11,281 bases of DNA from positions 2,192 to 13,472 of the forward strand of contig DFYJ01000145.1 in NCBI GenBank assembly GCA_002383325.1. Reading direction: 5' to 3'. Position numbers and translations under genes: made by a program. Shown here one piece after another: positions 4,972 through 11,281 of this stretch. Under the pieces are notes generated by a model that saw nothing but the letters and a program-made list of their open reading frames with translations, was not told the DNA's origin and ran no database searches. The DNA comes from Candidatus Aminicenantes bacterium UBA4085 (GTDB taxonomy: Bacteria; Acidobacteriota; Aminicenantia; Aminicenantales; UBA4085). The number at the start of each line of letters is the position of its first letter. The stretch's first letter is position 1.

Positions 4972-7452
4972 TTACGGACGACCCCTCCGGGGGGCGCGGC
5001 CATCGCGTCCCCCGATTTTACCCGTTCCCGTTCTAGCGTCCCCGCCGGCTGCCTTGACGTTCAGCCGCTCCTTTCTGCCCATGACGATCCGGACGCGGCA
5101 ATCGGGCCCGGCAACGACAGGCAGAACCGAGCCCTGAATCGGCCGACCGTCGACGAAGACGGCTATGACGCCGGATTCGACGCCGTCGGGATTCTCGATG
5201 TCGATGACGTAGCGCGTGCCGCGGAAAATCCGCTCGACCCGGTAAGCCTTCCAGTCCGGCGGGATGGCCGGATCGATGAGAAGGCCGGCGTAGGTCGGGC
5301 GAACGCCCAGAATGTGGTCGTAGGCGACCCGGTACATCCAGGCCGCCGTACCCGTCTGCCAGGAATGGCTGGCCCGTCCGGCGCCCTCGTGCTCCTCGCT
5401 GGTGATGTACTGGGCGTAGACGTAGGGCTCGGCCGCGTAGATGTCCGAGTCGACGCGGTCGGGAAGGAGCTTCTTGTAGTAGTCCCAGGCCCGCGCCCCG
5501 CGCCCGAGCAGGCACTCGGCTTGAATGAGCCAGGCCGTGGGGTGATTGAAGACCGCGCCGTTCTCCTTCTTGCCTCCGACGCAGCGGGTGATGAGCCCGA
5601 TCTTGGGGTCGATCTCCCGGAAGGCCGGGGCGCAGATCTTGGGCCCGTAGGGGCCGTCGAGCCGGCGCTTGGCCGAGTCCATGGCCGAAACCAGGCGGCC
5701 GCGATCGGGAAGTCCCGCAATCACGGCCCAGCTCTGGGTGTTGATGAAGATCTTGCCGTAGGCGTTTTCGCGCGAGCCGATGCGGCGATCGTTCTCGCCG
5801 AAGGCCCGGATGTACCACTCGCCGTCCCAACAGTGCTCCTCGACCGCCAGTCGGAAGTGGTCGCGGGCGGCCCGGACCTCCTCCGCCCCATCGACTCGTC
5901 CACTCGCCCGCAGCAGGCCATCCAGCCGGTCGAGCATGGCCGCATAGAACATGCCGCCCCAGACGCTTTCGCCGCCGTCCCGGCCGCCGATGTAGTCGAG
6001 GGTGTCGTTCCAATCGCCGCGGCCGAAGACGGGCAGGCCGTGGCGGCCGACGTTGCCGCGGGCGAAGCGGACGACCGCGAGCAGGTGCTCCCGGATCGTG
6101 CCCGGTGCGGCGTCGAGGAAGGCCTCCGTCTCGTCCAGGACGCCGGAGGAGCCCGTCTCCTTGACATACTCGTCCACCGCCAGGATGAACCAGAGCGGGT
6201 CGTCGCAGTGCTTGGTGAACTCGCCCTGGCCGTCACCGTAGAAGTGGTGGTAGACCCGGCCGTCGGTCTGCATCTGGCGCGCCAGCAAGCCGATCCGCTC
6301 GCGGGCCTTGGCGGGCTCGGCGGCCACGATGGCGATCGTGTCCTGGGCCGTGTCGCGGTAGCCGAAGCCGCGGCCGATGCCCCAATAATAGAAGCTGGCC
6401 ACCCGGCCGACGTCGAAGGCGACCTTGGCCTGGTAGGGCGACCAGCCGTTGAGGAAGACATTGGCCTTGGTGTCCGGGGTGTCGGCTCGCATCCGGCCCA
6501 GGAAGTCGTCCCAGCGCCGGCCGATGGCGGCCAGGGCGGAATCGACCGAGGCCGTGTCGCGATACCGGGACAAGCGGGCGTCGCGATCGGCCTCAAAAGT
6601 CGCTTTGGGGATGACTCCCAGCGAAAAAACGAGGTCGCGGTCCTCGCCGGGCTCGAGGACGATTTCAGCCTGCAAGGCTCCGACGGCGTTCCCGAAATCC
6701 GTGTCCCGGGAGCCGAGGTCGGGCTGTTCTAGGGCCAGGGGGTTGGACTCATTCCGGTAGGGGCCGATGAATCGCTCGCGCAGGGTCTCGCAGGAGACGA
6801 CGGGCGCGTTGACGGTGAAGAAGGCCCACTGGTCCCACTCCTTGTTCTCCTGCTGCTGGGTGCCGCGCGTCTCGGTGACCCAGTAGGTCTTGGTGGCGAA
6901 GAGGGTGTTGCGCTGGCGGTCGAAATGGACGCGGTTAAAGTGCTGGTCGTCGCACTGGTTGATGAGGTCGACCAGGGCATGGCCGAGGGCGAGCTCGACA
7001 TAGCCCGTGACGGCCAGCCGGCGCGGCCGCCCGCTCGCGTTAGCCAGGCGGACGCGCCAGACCTCGCGGTCGTCGTCGGGCGGGACGAGGAAGAGGACCG
7101 ACGAGGCGATGCCTTCGACCTCCGCCTCAGCCCGCATGTAACCGAAGCCGTGGGCGGCCCGGTAGGAGGCGGCATCCCGACCGACGGGCTGCCAAGTCAG
7201 GCTCCATATCGCGCCCGTGTCGAGGTCCTTGACGTAGATATACTTGCCGGGTCGGTCGGGCGGGACGTCGTTGATACGGTAGCGCGTGATCCGGCCGTGG
7301 AGAGGGCTCTTGAAGTAGCTGATCCCTCCGCCGTTGGCCGAGATGGTCGAGAAATAGCGGCCGTTGTAGATGTAGTTGATCCACGGCGTCGGCGTGGCGA
7401 CGTTGTCGATCAGATACTCGCGCCCGTCGGGGCTGAACCGTCCATAGTTCAT
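4972..7452 (-). CDS. GH94 family cellobiose/chitobiose phosphorylase-type enzyme
   Basis: An 826-residue cytoplasmic inverting phosphorylase that should turn a beta-linked disaccharide plus phosphate into a sugar 1-phosphate and a free sugar. An N-terminal beta-sandwich (to about 300) is followed by an (alpha/alpha)6 barrel and a small C-terminal beta part. It starts MNYGRFSPDGREYLI, with PWINYI and ITRYR near residues 23 and 55, much like cellobiose phosphorylases. The catalytic Asp is D483 in GDWNDTLD (479-486). Others: GYRDTAQD (364-371), ESVWGGMFY (495-503), GPKICAPAF (603-611), FNHPTAW (635-641, His for phosphate) and SWQTGTAAWMYR (697-708, phosphate loop). Length is near the 810-830 usual for cellobiose phosphorylase and well below oligo-beta-1,2-glucan phosphorylase. 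Residues about 793-826 form an odd Gly/Arg-rich tail. The ATG at 7452 follows GGGAG. It lies downstream of the symporter gene, across a repeat element. Cellobiose, chitobiose and related sugars all remain possible. Confidence 0.92.
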   Translation of the reverse strand: MNYGRFSPDGREYLIDNVATPTPWINYIYNGRYFSTISANGGGISYFKSPLHGRITRYRINDVPPDRPGKYIYVKDLDTGAIWSLTWQPVGRDAASYRAAHGFGYMRAEAEVEGIASSVLFLVPPDDDREVWRVRLANASGRPRRLAVTGYVELALGHALVDLINQCDDQHFNRVHFDRQRNTLFATKTYWVTETRGTQQQENKEWDQWAFFTVNAPVVSCETLRERFIGPYRNESNPLALEQPDLGSRDTDFGNAVGALQAEIVLEPGEDRDLVFSLGVIPKATFEADRDARLSRYRDTASVDSALAAIGRRWDDFLGRMRADTPDTKANVFLNGWSPYQAKVAFDVGRVASFYYWGIGRGFGYRDTAQDTIAIVAAEPAKARERIGLLARQMQTDGRVYHHFYGDGQGEFTKHCDDPLWFILAVDEYVKETGSSGVLDETEAFLDAAPGTIREHLLAVVRFARGNVGRHGLPVFGRGDWNDTLDYIGGRDGGESVWGGMFYAAMLDRLDGLLRASGRVDGAEEVRAARDHFRLAVEEHCWDGEWYIRAFGENDRRIGSRENAYGKIFINTQSWAVIAGLPDRGRLVSAMDSAKRRLDGPYGPKICAPAFREIDPKIGLITRCVGGKKENGAVFNHPTAWLIQAECLLGRGARAWDYYKKLLPDRVDSDIYAAEPYVYAQYITSEEHEGAGRASHSWQTGTAAWMYRVAYDHILGVRPTYAGLLIDPAIPPDWKAYRVERIFRGTRYVIDIENPDGVESGVIAVFVDGRPIQGSVLPVVAGPDCRVRIVMGRKERLNVKAAGGDARTGTGKIGGRDGRAPRRGRP

Positions 7453-7468
7453 CGTTCTTGTCTCCCGG

Positions 7469-7584
7469 AATAGGGGTACAGTCTACGTAATTCCCGATTT
7501 CCCATAAAAGTCTCAGGCCCGGCTCGTTCCTCCTGTCTACGGAGGCCGGGAAAAATAGGGATTTACGTATACTGTCCCCCTATT
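7469..7584. repeat. 116-bp inverted-repeat element between symporter and GH94 genes
   Basis: Two 32-bp arms, 7469-7500 and 7553-7584, are inverted copies matching at 28 of 32 positions. Each carries GGG(G)ACAGT-TACGTAA-TCCC type sequence. The 52-bp centre folds further: CCTCC (7529-7533) pairs with GGAGG (7541-7545), and CCCGG (7518-7522) with CCGGG (7546-7550). The symporter TAG stop is inside the right arm, and the GH94 ribosome binding site lies just outside the left arm. There is no coding sequence and no obvious U-run, so this looks like a REP-pair/REPIN or small MITE-like unit, the kind moved by Y1 (RAYT) transposases, rather than a plain terminator. No such transposase is in the window, so the mobility class is inference. 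The transcript would form a long hairpin that could trim or protect mRNA ends. Confidence 0.75.
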
Positions 7585-9511
7585 TTCTTTCAATGTAGCC
7601 CGAGTCGGTGTGGTCGCGGGTCATGGTCTTGAGCTGGCGGATCATGGCCTTCAGGTTGATGAACCCCCCGGTCGCGAACCACAGGATGACGATGATGGAT
7701 GTCACCAGGTAAATATCAACGTAGGCTTTCCAGAACGTCATCCAGGGCGCGGTTCCCACGGCTCCGGTCAGGTTGAGGATCGTTCCGATGGCGAAAATGA
7801 TGAACCAGGAGAACGTCCAGGCGTAGGTGGCGACGTAGATGACCTTGTCGAAGGGCGTGAATTCCCGTCCCATGCCCAGCGCCTTCCAGCCCTTGACCGG
7901 AACGGAATCTATGATTTTCGTCTCCCCCGCGATCGCATGCTTCCCGCGGTGCAGCATGCGGTCCATGTCGAACGTCCGGCCGCGGCTGGTCAGGAGCGAG
8001 ACGACCACGTAGACGACGAGCGAGGAGGCCATGGCCAAGCCCCAGAACATCTGGCCGTTGATGGGAAAAGCCGGATTGATCTGGCGGATGACGATCCCCC
8101 CGACCGCCGTGACCATGCCGGTCAGCATGGACGACCAGGCGGCGGCCGTGGTGCCGCGCTTCCAGTACAGGCCTCCGATGATGACCGCTCCGCTGCCGCC
8201 GGCGAAGATGGCTCCGGTTACGGCGAAGAAGAGGAAGATGTACTCGCTCTGCTGAAACAGCAGGCTGAAAAAGAAGACGAAGACGGCCACCCCGACGATG
8301 GACCACTTCAGAGCCCGGATATGCTGTTGGGACTCGAACGGCCGCCGGCGCAGGGGCTGCAGGACGTCCTGGATGAAGATGGCCCCCCAGGAGTGGAGGT
8401 ACGTCTCATGGCAGGCGATGGAGGCAGCCAGCATGACCGCCGCGAAGGCCCCCATCAGACCGACCGGGAGCAGCCGGCTGAGGACGATGGGCACGGTCAG
8501 CTGGCTCTGCAGGGCAGCATTGCCGACGCCGGCGATGGTTTGCCGCACCCCGGCCGCCGCGCCCGCATAGTCCGGGTGATGCAGGAAGGTGTAGGCGACG
8601 ACGGGCACGAAGACGAGGAAGAGGCCCCACTGCGGGATGTTCCGCCAGTTCATCAGGACGTCGCCCATCTTGGCCTCGTGGGCGCTCTTGGCCGAGGCGT
8701 TGTAGGCCTGGGTGCCCTGCCAGGACAGCTTGCCGTAGATGACCCCGATCATGCCGATCAGGAAGTACCAGAAATTGTAATCCTTGGTGCTGCCTGTCCG
8801 GAAGGGGTTGATCAGCGAAGCGTCGGGGGGGGCCATCGCCAAGGCCGTGAAAATGTGGGCCCAGTCGATCTTCAGCATCAGGACGACGACGATGACGATG
8901 AAGACCACGTTGGTAAAGACGCCCTGCAGGAAGTCGGTGATCATGACCGCGATCTGGCCGCCGCTGAGGACGAAGTACAGGGGGACCGCGATGACCACGA
9001 TCATGATCAGGGCGAAGGTCGAGACGGACAGGCCGAAAAGGCTCACCGTCGCCGGCAGGCCGCAGAAATGGATGAAGAAGCGGGCGCTGACGGCCGGGAA
9101 GATGCCGAAGTTGATGATGCCCGAGAGGAAGGCCAGCCCCCCGGCAAAAACGCGGAAAGAGCGGCTGTAGCGGACCTCGAAGAACTGGGCCATGGTCATA
9201 CAGCGGGTCTGGCGGAACCGGTAGAGAACCCAGCCCGAGACGCTGATGGCCACCAGGACGACGGTCATCAGCATCTCCCACCAGCGCAGAGTGAAACCGG
9301 CGATGAAGTTCATCTCCAGCATGCCGACGATGGTGATGGCCCCCAAGGCGGCCGTGCCCTGCGACAGGCTGATGAGATACCGCCCGCCCGTGCGGCCGGC
9401 GGCCAGGAAGTCCGAGACGCTCCGCATCAGGCTCTTGCTGGCCATGACCGAGGCGACGATGAAGACGAAGACGGCGGCGACGATGGCCCAGTCGATCAGA
9501 GTCAGGTTCAT
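7580..9511 (-). CDS. Sodium:solute symporter (SSS family), probable sugar importer
   Basis: A 643-residue inner-membrane protein with about 14-15 hydrophobic helices. The N-terminus MNLTLIDWAIVAAVFVF is followed by SDFLAAGR (33-40), a hallmark of the SSS family, then helix 2 with SQGTAALGAITIVGM (50-64). The YRFRQTRCMTMAQFFEVRYSRSFR stretch (97-120) is the usual cytoplasmic loop, and IQDVLQPL (380-387) follows the helix near 352-368. That helix reads AASIACHETYLHS (362-374), where many SSS carriers have a Ser pair of the Na2 site, so its sodium site may differ. A cytoplasmic segment (about 508-556) and two extra helices (about 557-580, 598-619) follow the core, as in longer SSS members. The ATG at 9511 follows GAGGAA and a good promoter. 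Lying upstream of a GH94 gene, it probably brings in the disaccharide. Substrate is inferred from context only. Confidence 0.9.
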   Translation of the reverse strand: MNLTLIDWAIVAAVFVFIVASVMASKSLMRSVSDFLAAGRTGGRYLISLSQGTAALGAITIVGMLEMNFIAGFTLRWWEMLMTVVLVAISVSGWVLYRFRQTRCMTMAQFFEVRYSRSFRVFAGGLAFLSGIINFGIFPAVSARFFIHFCGLPATVSLFGLSVSTFALIMIVVIAVPLYFVLSGGQIAVMITDFLQGVFTNVVFIVIVVVLMLKIDWAHIFTALAMAPPDASLINPFRTGSTKDYNFWYFLIGMIGVIYGKLSWQGTQAYNASAKSAHEAKMGDVLMNWRNIPQWGLFLVFVPVVAYTFLHHPDYAGAAAGVRQTIAGVGNAALQSQLTVPIVLSRLLPVGLMGAFAAVMLAASIACHETYLHSWGAIFIQDVLQPLRRRPFESQQHIRALKWSIVGVAVFVFFFSLLFQQSEYIFLFFAVTGAIFAGGSGAVIIGGLYWKRGTTAAAWSSMLTGMVTAVGGIVIRQINPAFPINGQMFWGLAMASSLVVYVVVSLLTSRGRTFDMDRMLHRGKHAIAGETKIIDSVPVKGWKALGMGREFTPFDKVIYVATYAWTFSWFIIFAIGTILNLTGAVGTAPWMTFWKAYVDIYLVTSIIVILWFATGGFINLKAMIRQLKTMTRDHTDSGYIERK

Positions 9512-9534
9512 GGGGGATTCCTCAAGCGCCGGGA

Positions 9535-9563
9535 ATTCTAGGTCGGAAGGACCGTCCGGTCAA
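9535..9563 (-). promoter_or_regulatory. Sigma70-type promoter of the symporter gene
   Basis: On the minus strand TTGACC at 9563-9558 (5 of 6) and TAGAAT at 9540-9535 (5 of 6) are separated by exactly 17 bp. The predicted start near 9528 gives a leader of about 17 nt with a GAGGAA ribosome binding site before the ATG at 9511. A GC-rich 6-bp dyad (9549-9554 with 9565-9570) overlaps the -35 and spacer and could be an operator, but it is short. Confidence 0.65.
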
Positions 9564-9627
9564 GCGGTCCGGCCGGGGCGGAGGGGGGATTTCCTTCGGT
9601 CGCGGTTTTTGTTAGGATGGCTCCAAC

Positions 9628-11281
9628 ATGGCTCTTCAAGGGGGATCTTTCCGCGGACGGCCGCCGGGAGGCGACGCGGACCCCGAGGCCGCGGTTTTCC
9701 AGGCCGCCAAGGACGTCTTCACGTCCCTCAGCCGGGCCGTCTCCGCCTTCAAGCTCTTTCCCGCTCACAACGAGATGGTTGTCCGCTTCCGCGGCGAATT
9801 CACCTCCCGGCTCCAGGCCTTTCTGGCCGCTCACGGCGAGCTGGAGGTCGAGGTTCGGCAGGGCGCTTTCGTCTACGGCGGCCGCCCGGTTTGGCAGGAT
9901 GAGAACATCATCCACAGCCTGCCCTTCCTCTTCTTCAAGGACGGCCTCAAGACCCTGACCTTCCTGCCCGGGATCACGGCCGATGAGATCGCGGAATTCC
10001 TGGTCCTGGTCAAGAGCGTGGCGCTCCTCCCCCTGGAAACCAGCGACATCGTCGACGCGCTGTGGCAGAAGGACTTCGTCGGCATCCGCTACTACGCCTC
10101 GGATGAGTTCCTGGAATCCAAGATCCCGGTCGACCACAAAATCCCTCCCGCCTTTCATGTCCGGAAGGAGGACCTGTATCGAGGCCGGCTCGATCTTCGG
10201 CCCGAGGATGGGGAAGCAGCCCTGAAGGCCATGCGGGACAAGGGCGCGCTTGCCGGTCCTGGCCCGCGGACGGACCCGGCCGCGGGGCCTGCCGAGGAAG
10301 ACTACCCCAATCTCGACCAGGCCGACCTCAAGCGCCTGGAAACCCTTCAGGGCGAGGAGCGGCGGGCCTGCGAGGAGAAGGATTTCATGGACCTGGTCTT
10401 CGAGCTCCTCCAGGTCGAGGAGAGATCGGAGGCCTTCGCCGACATTCTGACCTACCTCAACGGCCATCACGCGGTCCAGATCCAAAGTCTGGATTTCGCC
10501 TCGGCCATCCGGCTGGCCAAGATGCTGGACCCCCTTTCCCGCCGGCTGGATGGGGCGGCTCCCGAGCGGATCGCGGCTTTCGCGAAATTCCGGGCCGGAC
10601 TCGGCGCCAACGCTCCCTGGCCGGATGTGCGCGCCGCCGCCGTCGAAGGACGACTCCCCGAGCCGGAGCGGCTTTTCGAATACCTGGCTCTCCGCGGGCC
10701 CTCCATGCTGCCTTGGGCTGCCGACATCTACGAGGAGGCGAAGGGCCAGGACCTGCGGAAGATGGCCCTGGGCTATTTCGAGAAGATGGCCAAAACCGAT
10801 CCGCTGACGCTGGCCCAACAAGCTCGGGCATCTGGACCGGAGGCCGCGATAGCGATCTTGGGTGTCCTGGGCGAGGTCCGCGATCCCCGGACCATCCCCC
10901 TTCTGGAGGATCTCCTGACTTGCGAGGACAAGTCCGTCCGCCTCAAGGCCATCTGGGCCCTGGGCGCCATCCAGGATGATGCGGCCCGGCGGATCCTGGT
11001 CAGGCTTCTCCACGATCCCGACCGTGAGGTCCGAATCCAGGCCGCCTCAAGCGTCCGGCTGGGCGGAGATCCGGAGAAGGGGCGGGAGCTGATCGGTCTG
11101 ATCCGCGACAAGGCCTTCCTGCGGAAAAGCGAAGCCGAGGCCTCGGCTTTCCTGTTGGCTCTGGGACACTGCGGCACCGAGGAGGCCGGCCTAGCTTTGG
11201 CCGCCCTCCTCAAGAGAAAATCCTTGTTCGGAAAGGCCCGGCTGAGGGCCGCCCAGCTCGGCGCCGTGCGGGCCCTGAAGA
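9628..11281 (+). CDS. HEAT-repeat protein with uncharacterised N-terminal domain (runs off window)
   Basis: 551 codons of an open frame that continues past the window. No signal peptide or membrane segment is seen, so it should be cytoplasmic. Residues about 20-165 form a compact domain: an amphipathic helix (VFQAAKDVFTSLSRAVSAFKLFPAHNEMV, about 23-51, in which FPAHN recalls the 'YPxxHP' motif of a widespread uncharacterised module), then a beta-rich part (LEVEVRQGAFVYGGRPVW, 72-89) and SLPFLFFKDGLKTLTFLPGIT (97-117). A Pro/Gly/Glu-rich linker lies at about 207-232, then a helical middle part. From G403 to the end are HEAT-type repeats such as GPEAAIAILGVLGEVRDPRTIPLLEDLL and VRLKAIWALGAIQDDAARRILVRLL, marked by conserved Asp-Pro, Val-Arg and Ala-x-x-Ala-Leu-Gly positions. 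Such proteins act as scaffolds. The ATG at 9628 has AGGA 10 nt upstream. Divergent from the symporter gene and probably unrelated to sugar use. The role is unknown. Confidence 0.85.
   Translation, partial: MALQGGSFRGRPPGGDADPEAAVFQAAKDVFTSLSRAVSAFKLFPAHNEMVVRFRGEFTSRLQAFLAAHGELEVEVRQGAFVYGGRPVWQDENIIHSLPFLFFKDGLKTLTFLPGITADEIAEFLVLVKSVALLPLETSDIVDALWQKDFVGIRYYASDEFLESKIPVDHKIPPAFHVRKEDLYRGRLDLRPEDGEAALKAMRDKGALAGPGPRTDPAAGPAEEDYPNLDQADLKRLETLQGEERRACEEKDFMDLVFELLQVEERSEAFADILTYLNGHHAVQIQSLDFASAIRLAKMLDPLSRRLDGAAPERIAAFAKFRAGLGANAPWPDVRAAAVEGRLPEPERLFEYLALRGPSMLPWAADIYEEAKGQDLRKMALGYFEKMAKTDPLTLAQQARASGPEAAIAILGVLGEVRDPRTIPLLEDLLTCEDKSVRLKAIWALGAIQDDAARRILVRLLHDPDREVRIQAASSVRLGGDPEKGRELIGLIRDKAFLRKSEAEASAFLLALGHCGTEEAGLALAALLKRKSLFGKARLRAAQLGAVRALK

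Noticed and set aside
4980..5000. Short CCCC-TCC-GGGG hairpin as a terminator between GH172 and GH94
   Set aside because: Only a 4-bp stem, no T-run on either strand, and it lies within the GH94 coding tail.
4171..6732. 853-codon plus-strand open frame across GH172 and antisense to GH94
   Set aside because: Its content is low-complexity Arg/Gly/Asp/Val sequence typical of shadow frames in high-GC DNA; both genes it overlaps are clear family members.
7610..9541. 643-codon plus-strand frame antisense to the symporter, of equal length by coincidence
   Set aside because: It is very rich in Asp, Glu, Gly and His with no hydrophobic core, the mirror image of a membrane-protein gene read backwards.
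9549..9570. GGACCG / CGGTCC dyad upstream of the symporter as a separate operator
   Set aside because: Six GC-only pairs with a 10-nt spacer are expected by chance in such GC-rich DNA; only noted with the promoter.
9538..11013. 491-codon minus-strand frame opposite the HEAT-repeat gene
   Set aside because: The plus frame shows clear HEAT repeats and runs through to the window end; the minus frame has no recognisable family and no ribosome binding site.
1..11281. CRISPR array, tRNA, rRNA, riboswitch, prophage or defence-system genes
   Set aside because: No direct repeat series, cloverleaf, conserved rRNA stretch or matching protein family was seen by eye; a computational scan was not possible.

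Overview
This is a gene-dense, high-GC bacterial window with no tRNA, rRNA, CRISPR array or transposase gene. The anaerobe-type oxidative stress operon, the sugar phosphorylases paired with a sodium:solute symporter, and the uroporphyrinogen-decarboxylase-like enzyme suggest a fermentative anaerobe. Candidatus Aminicenantes or a related Acidobacteriota-like lineage is my best guess, but it is an inference from gene content and style, not from a marker gene.

Layout. (1) Positions 1-981, minus strand: an operon perR - desulfoferrodoxin - rubrerythrin (the last truncated by the window edge). It has a consensus-like sigma70 promoter and a Per-box-like dyad lying over the predicted transcription and translation start. 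(2) 1029-1469, plus: a small unrecognised two-helix membrane protein. (3) 1494-3553, minus: a two-gene operon of a GH130 mannoside phosphorylase-type enzyme followed by a URO-D superfamily protein. (4) 3554-3769: a 216-bp divergent control region with a promoter for each direction and a 9+9 bp operator-like dyad. (5) 3770-4963, plus: a secreted GH172 (DUF2961) protein. (6) 4972-9511, minus: a sodium:solute symporter gene followed by a GH94 cellobiose/chitobiose phosphorylase-type gene, separated by a 116-bp inverted-repeat element. (7) 9628 to the window end, plus: a large HEAT-repeat protein, incomplete. The longest stretch without a gene is the 216-bp divergent region.

How the genes may work together. 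Regions 3-6 look like a compact carbohydrate-use locus: GH172 acts outside the cytoplasm on a glycan, the symporter imports small saccharides, and the two phosphorylase families (GH94, GH130) cleave them inside the cell to sugar 1-phosphates, saving ATP. The URO-D-like protein is tied to the GH130 by a 17-bp gap, and its role is unknown. The actual sugar cannot be read from the sequence.

The least ordinary signals are non-coding: the 116-bp inverted-repeat element between symporter and GH94 genes, a diverged third copy of its arm that contains the ribosome binding site and GTG start of the URO-D gene, and the PerR-type autoregulatory site over a near-leaderless start. I found no clear evidence of a wholly new defence or mobile system here.
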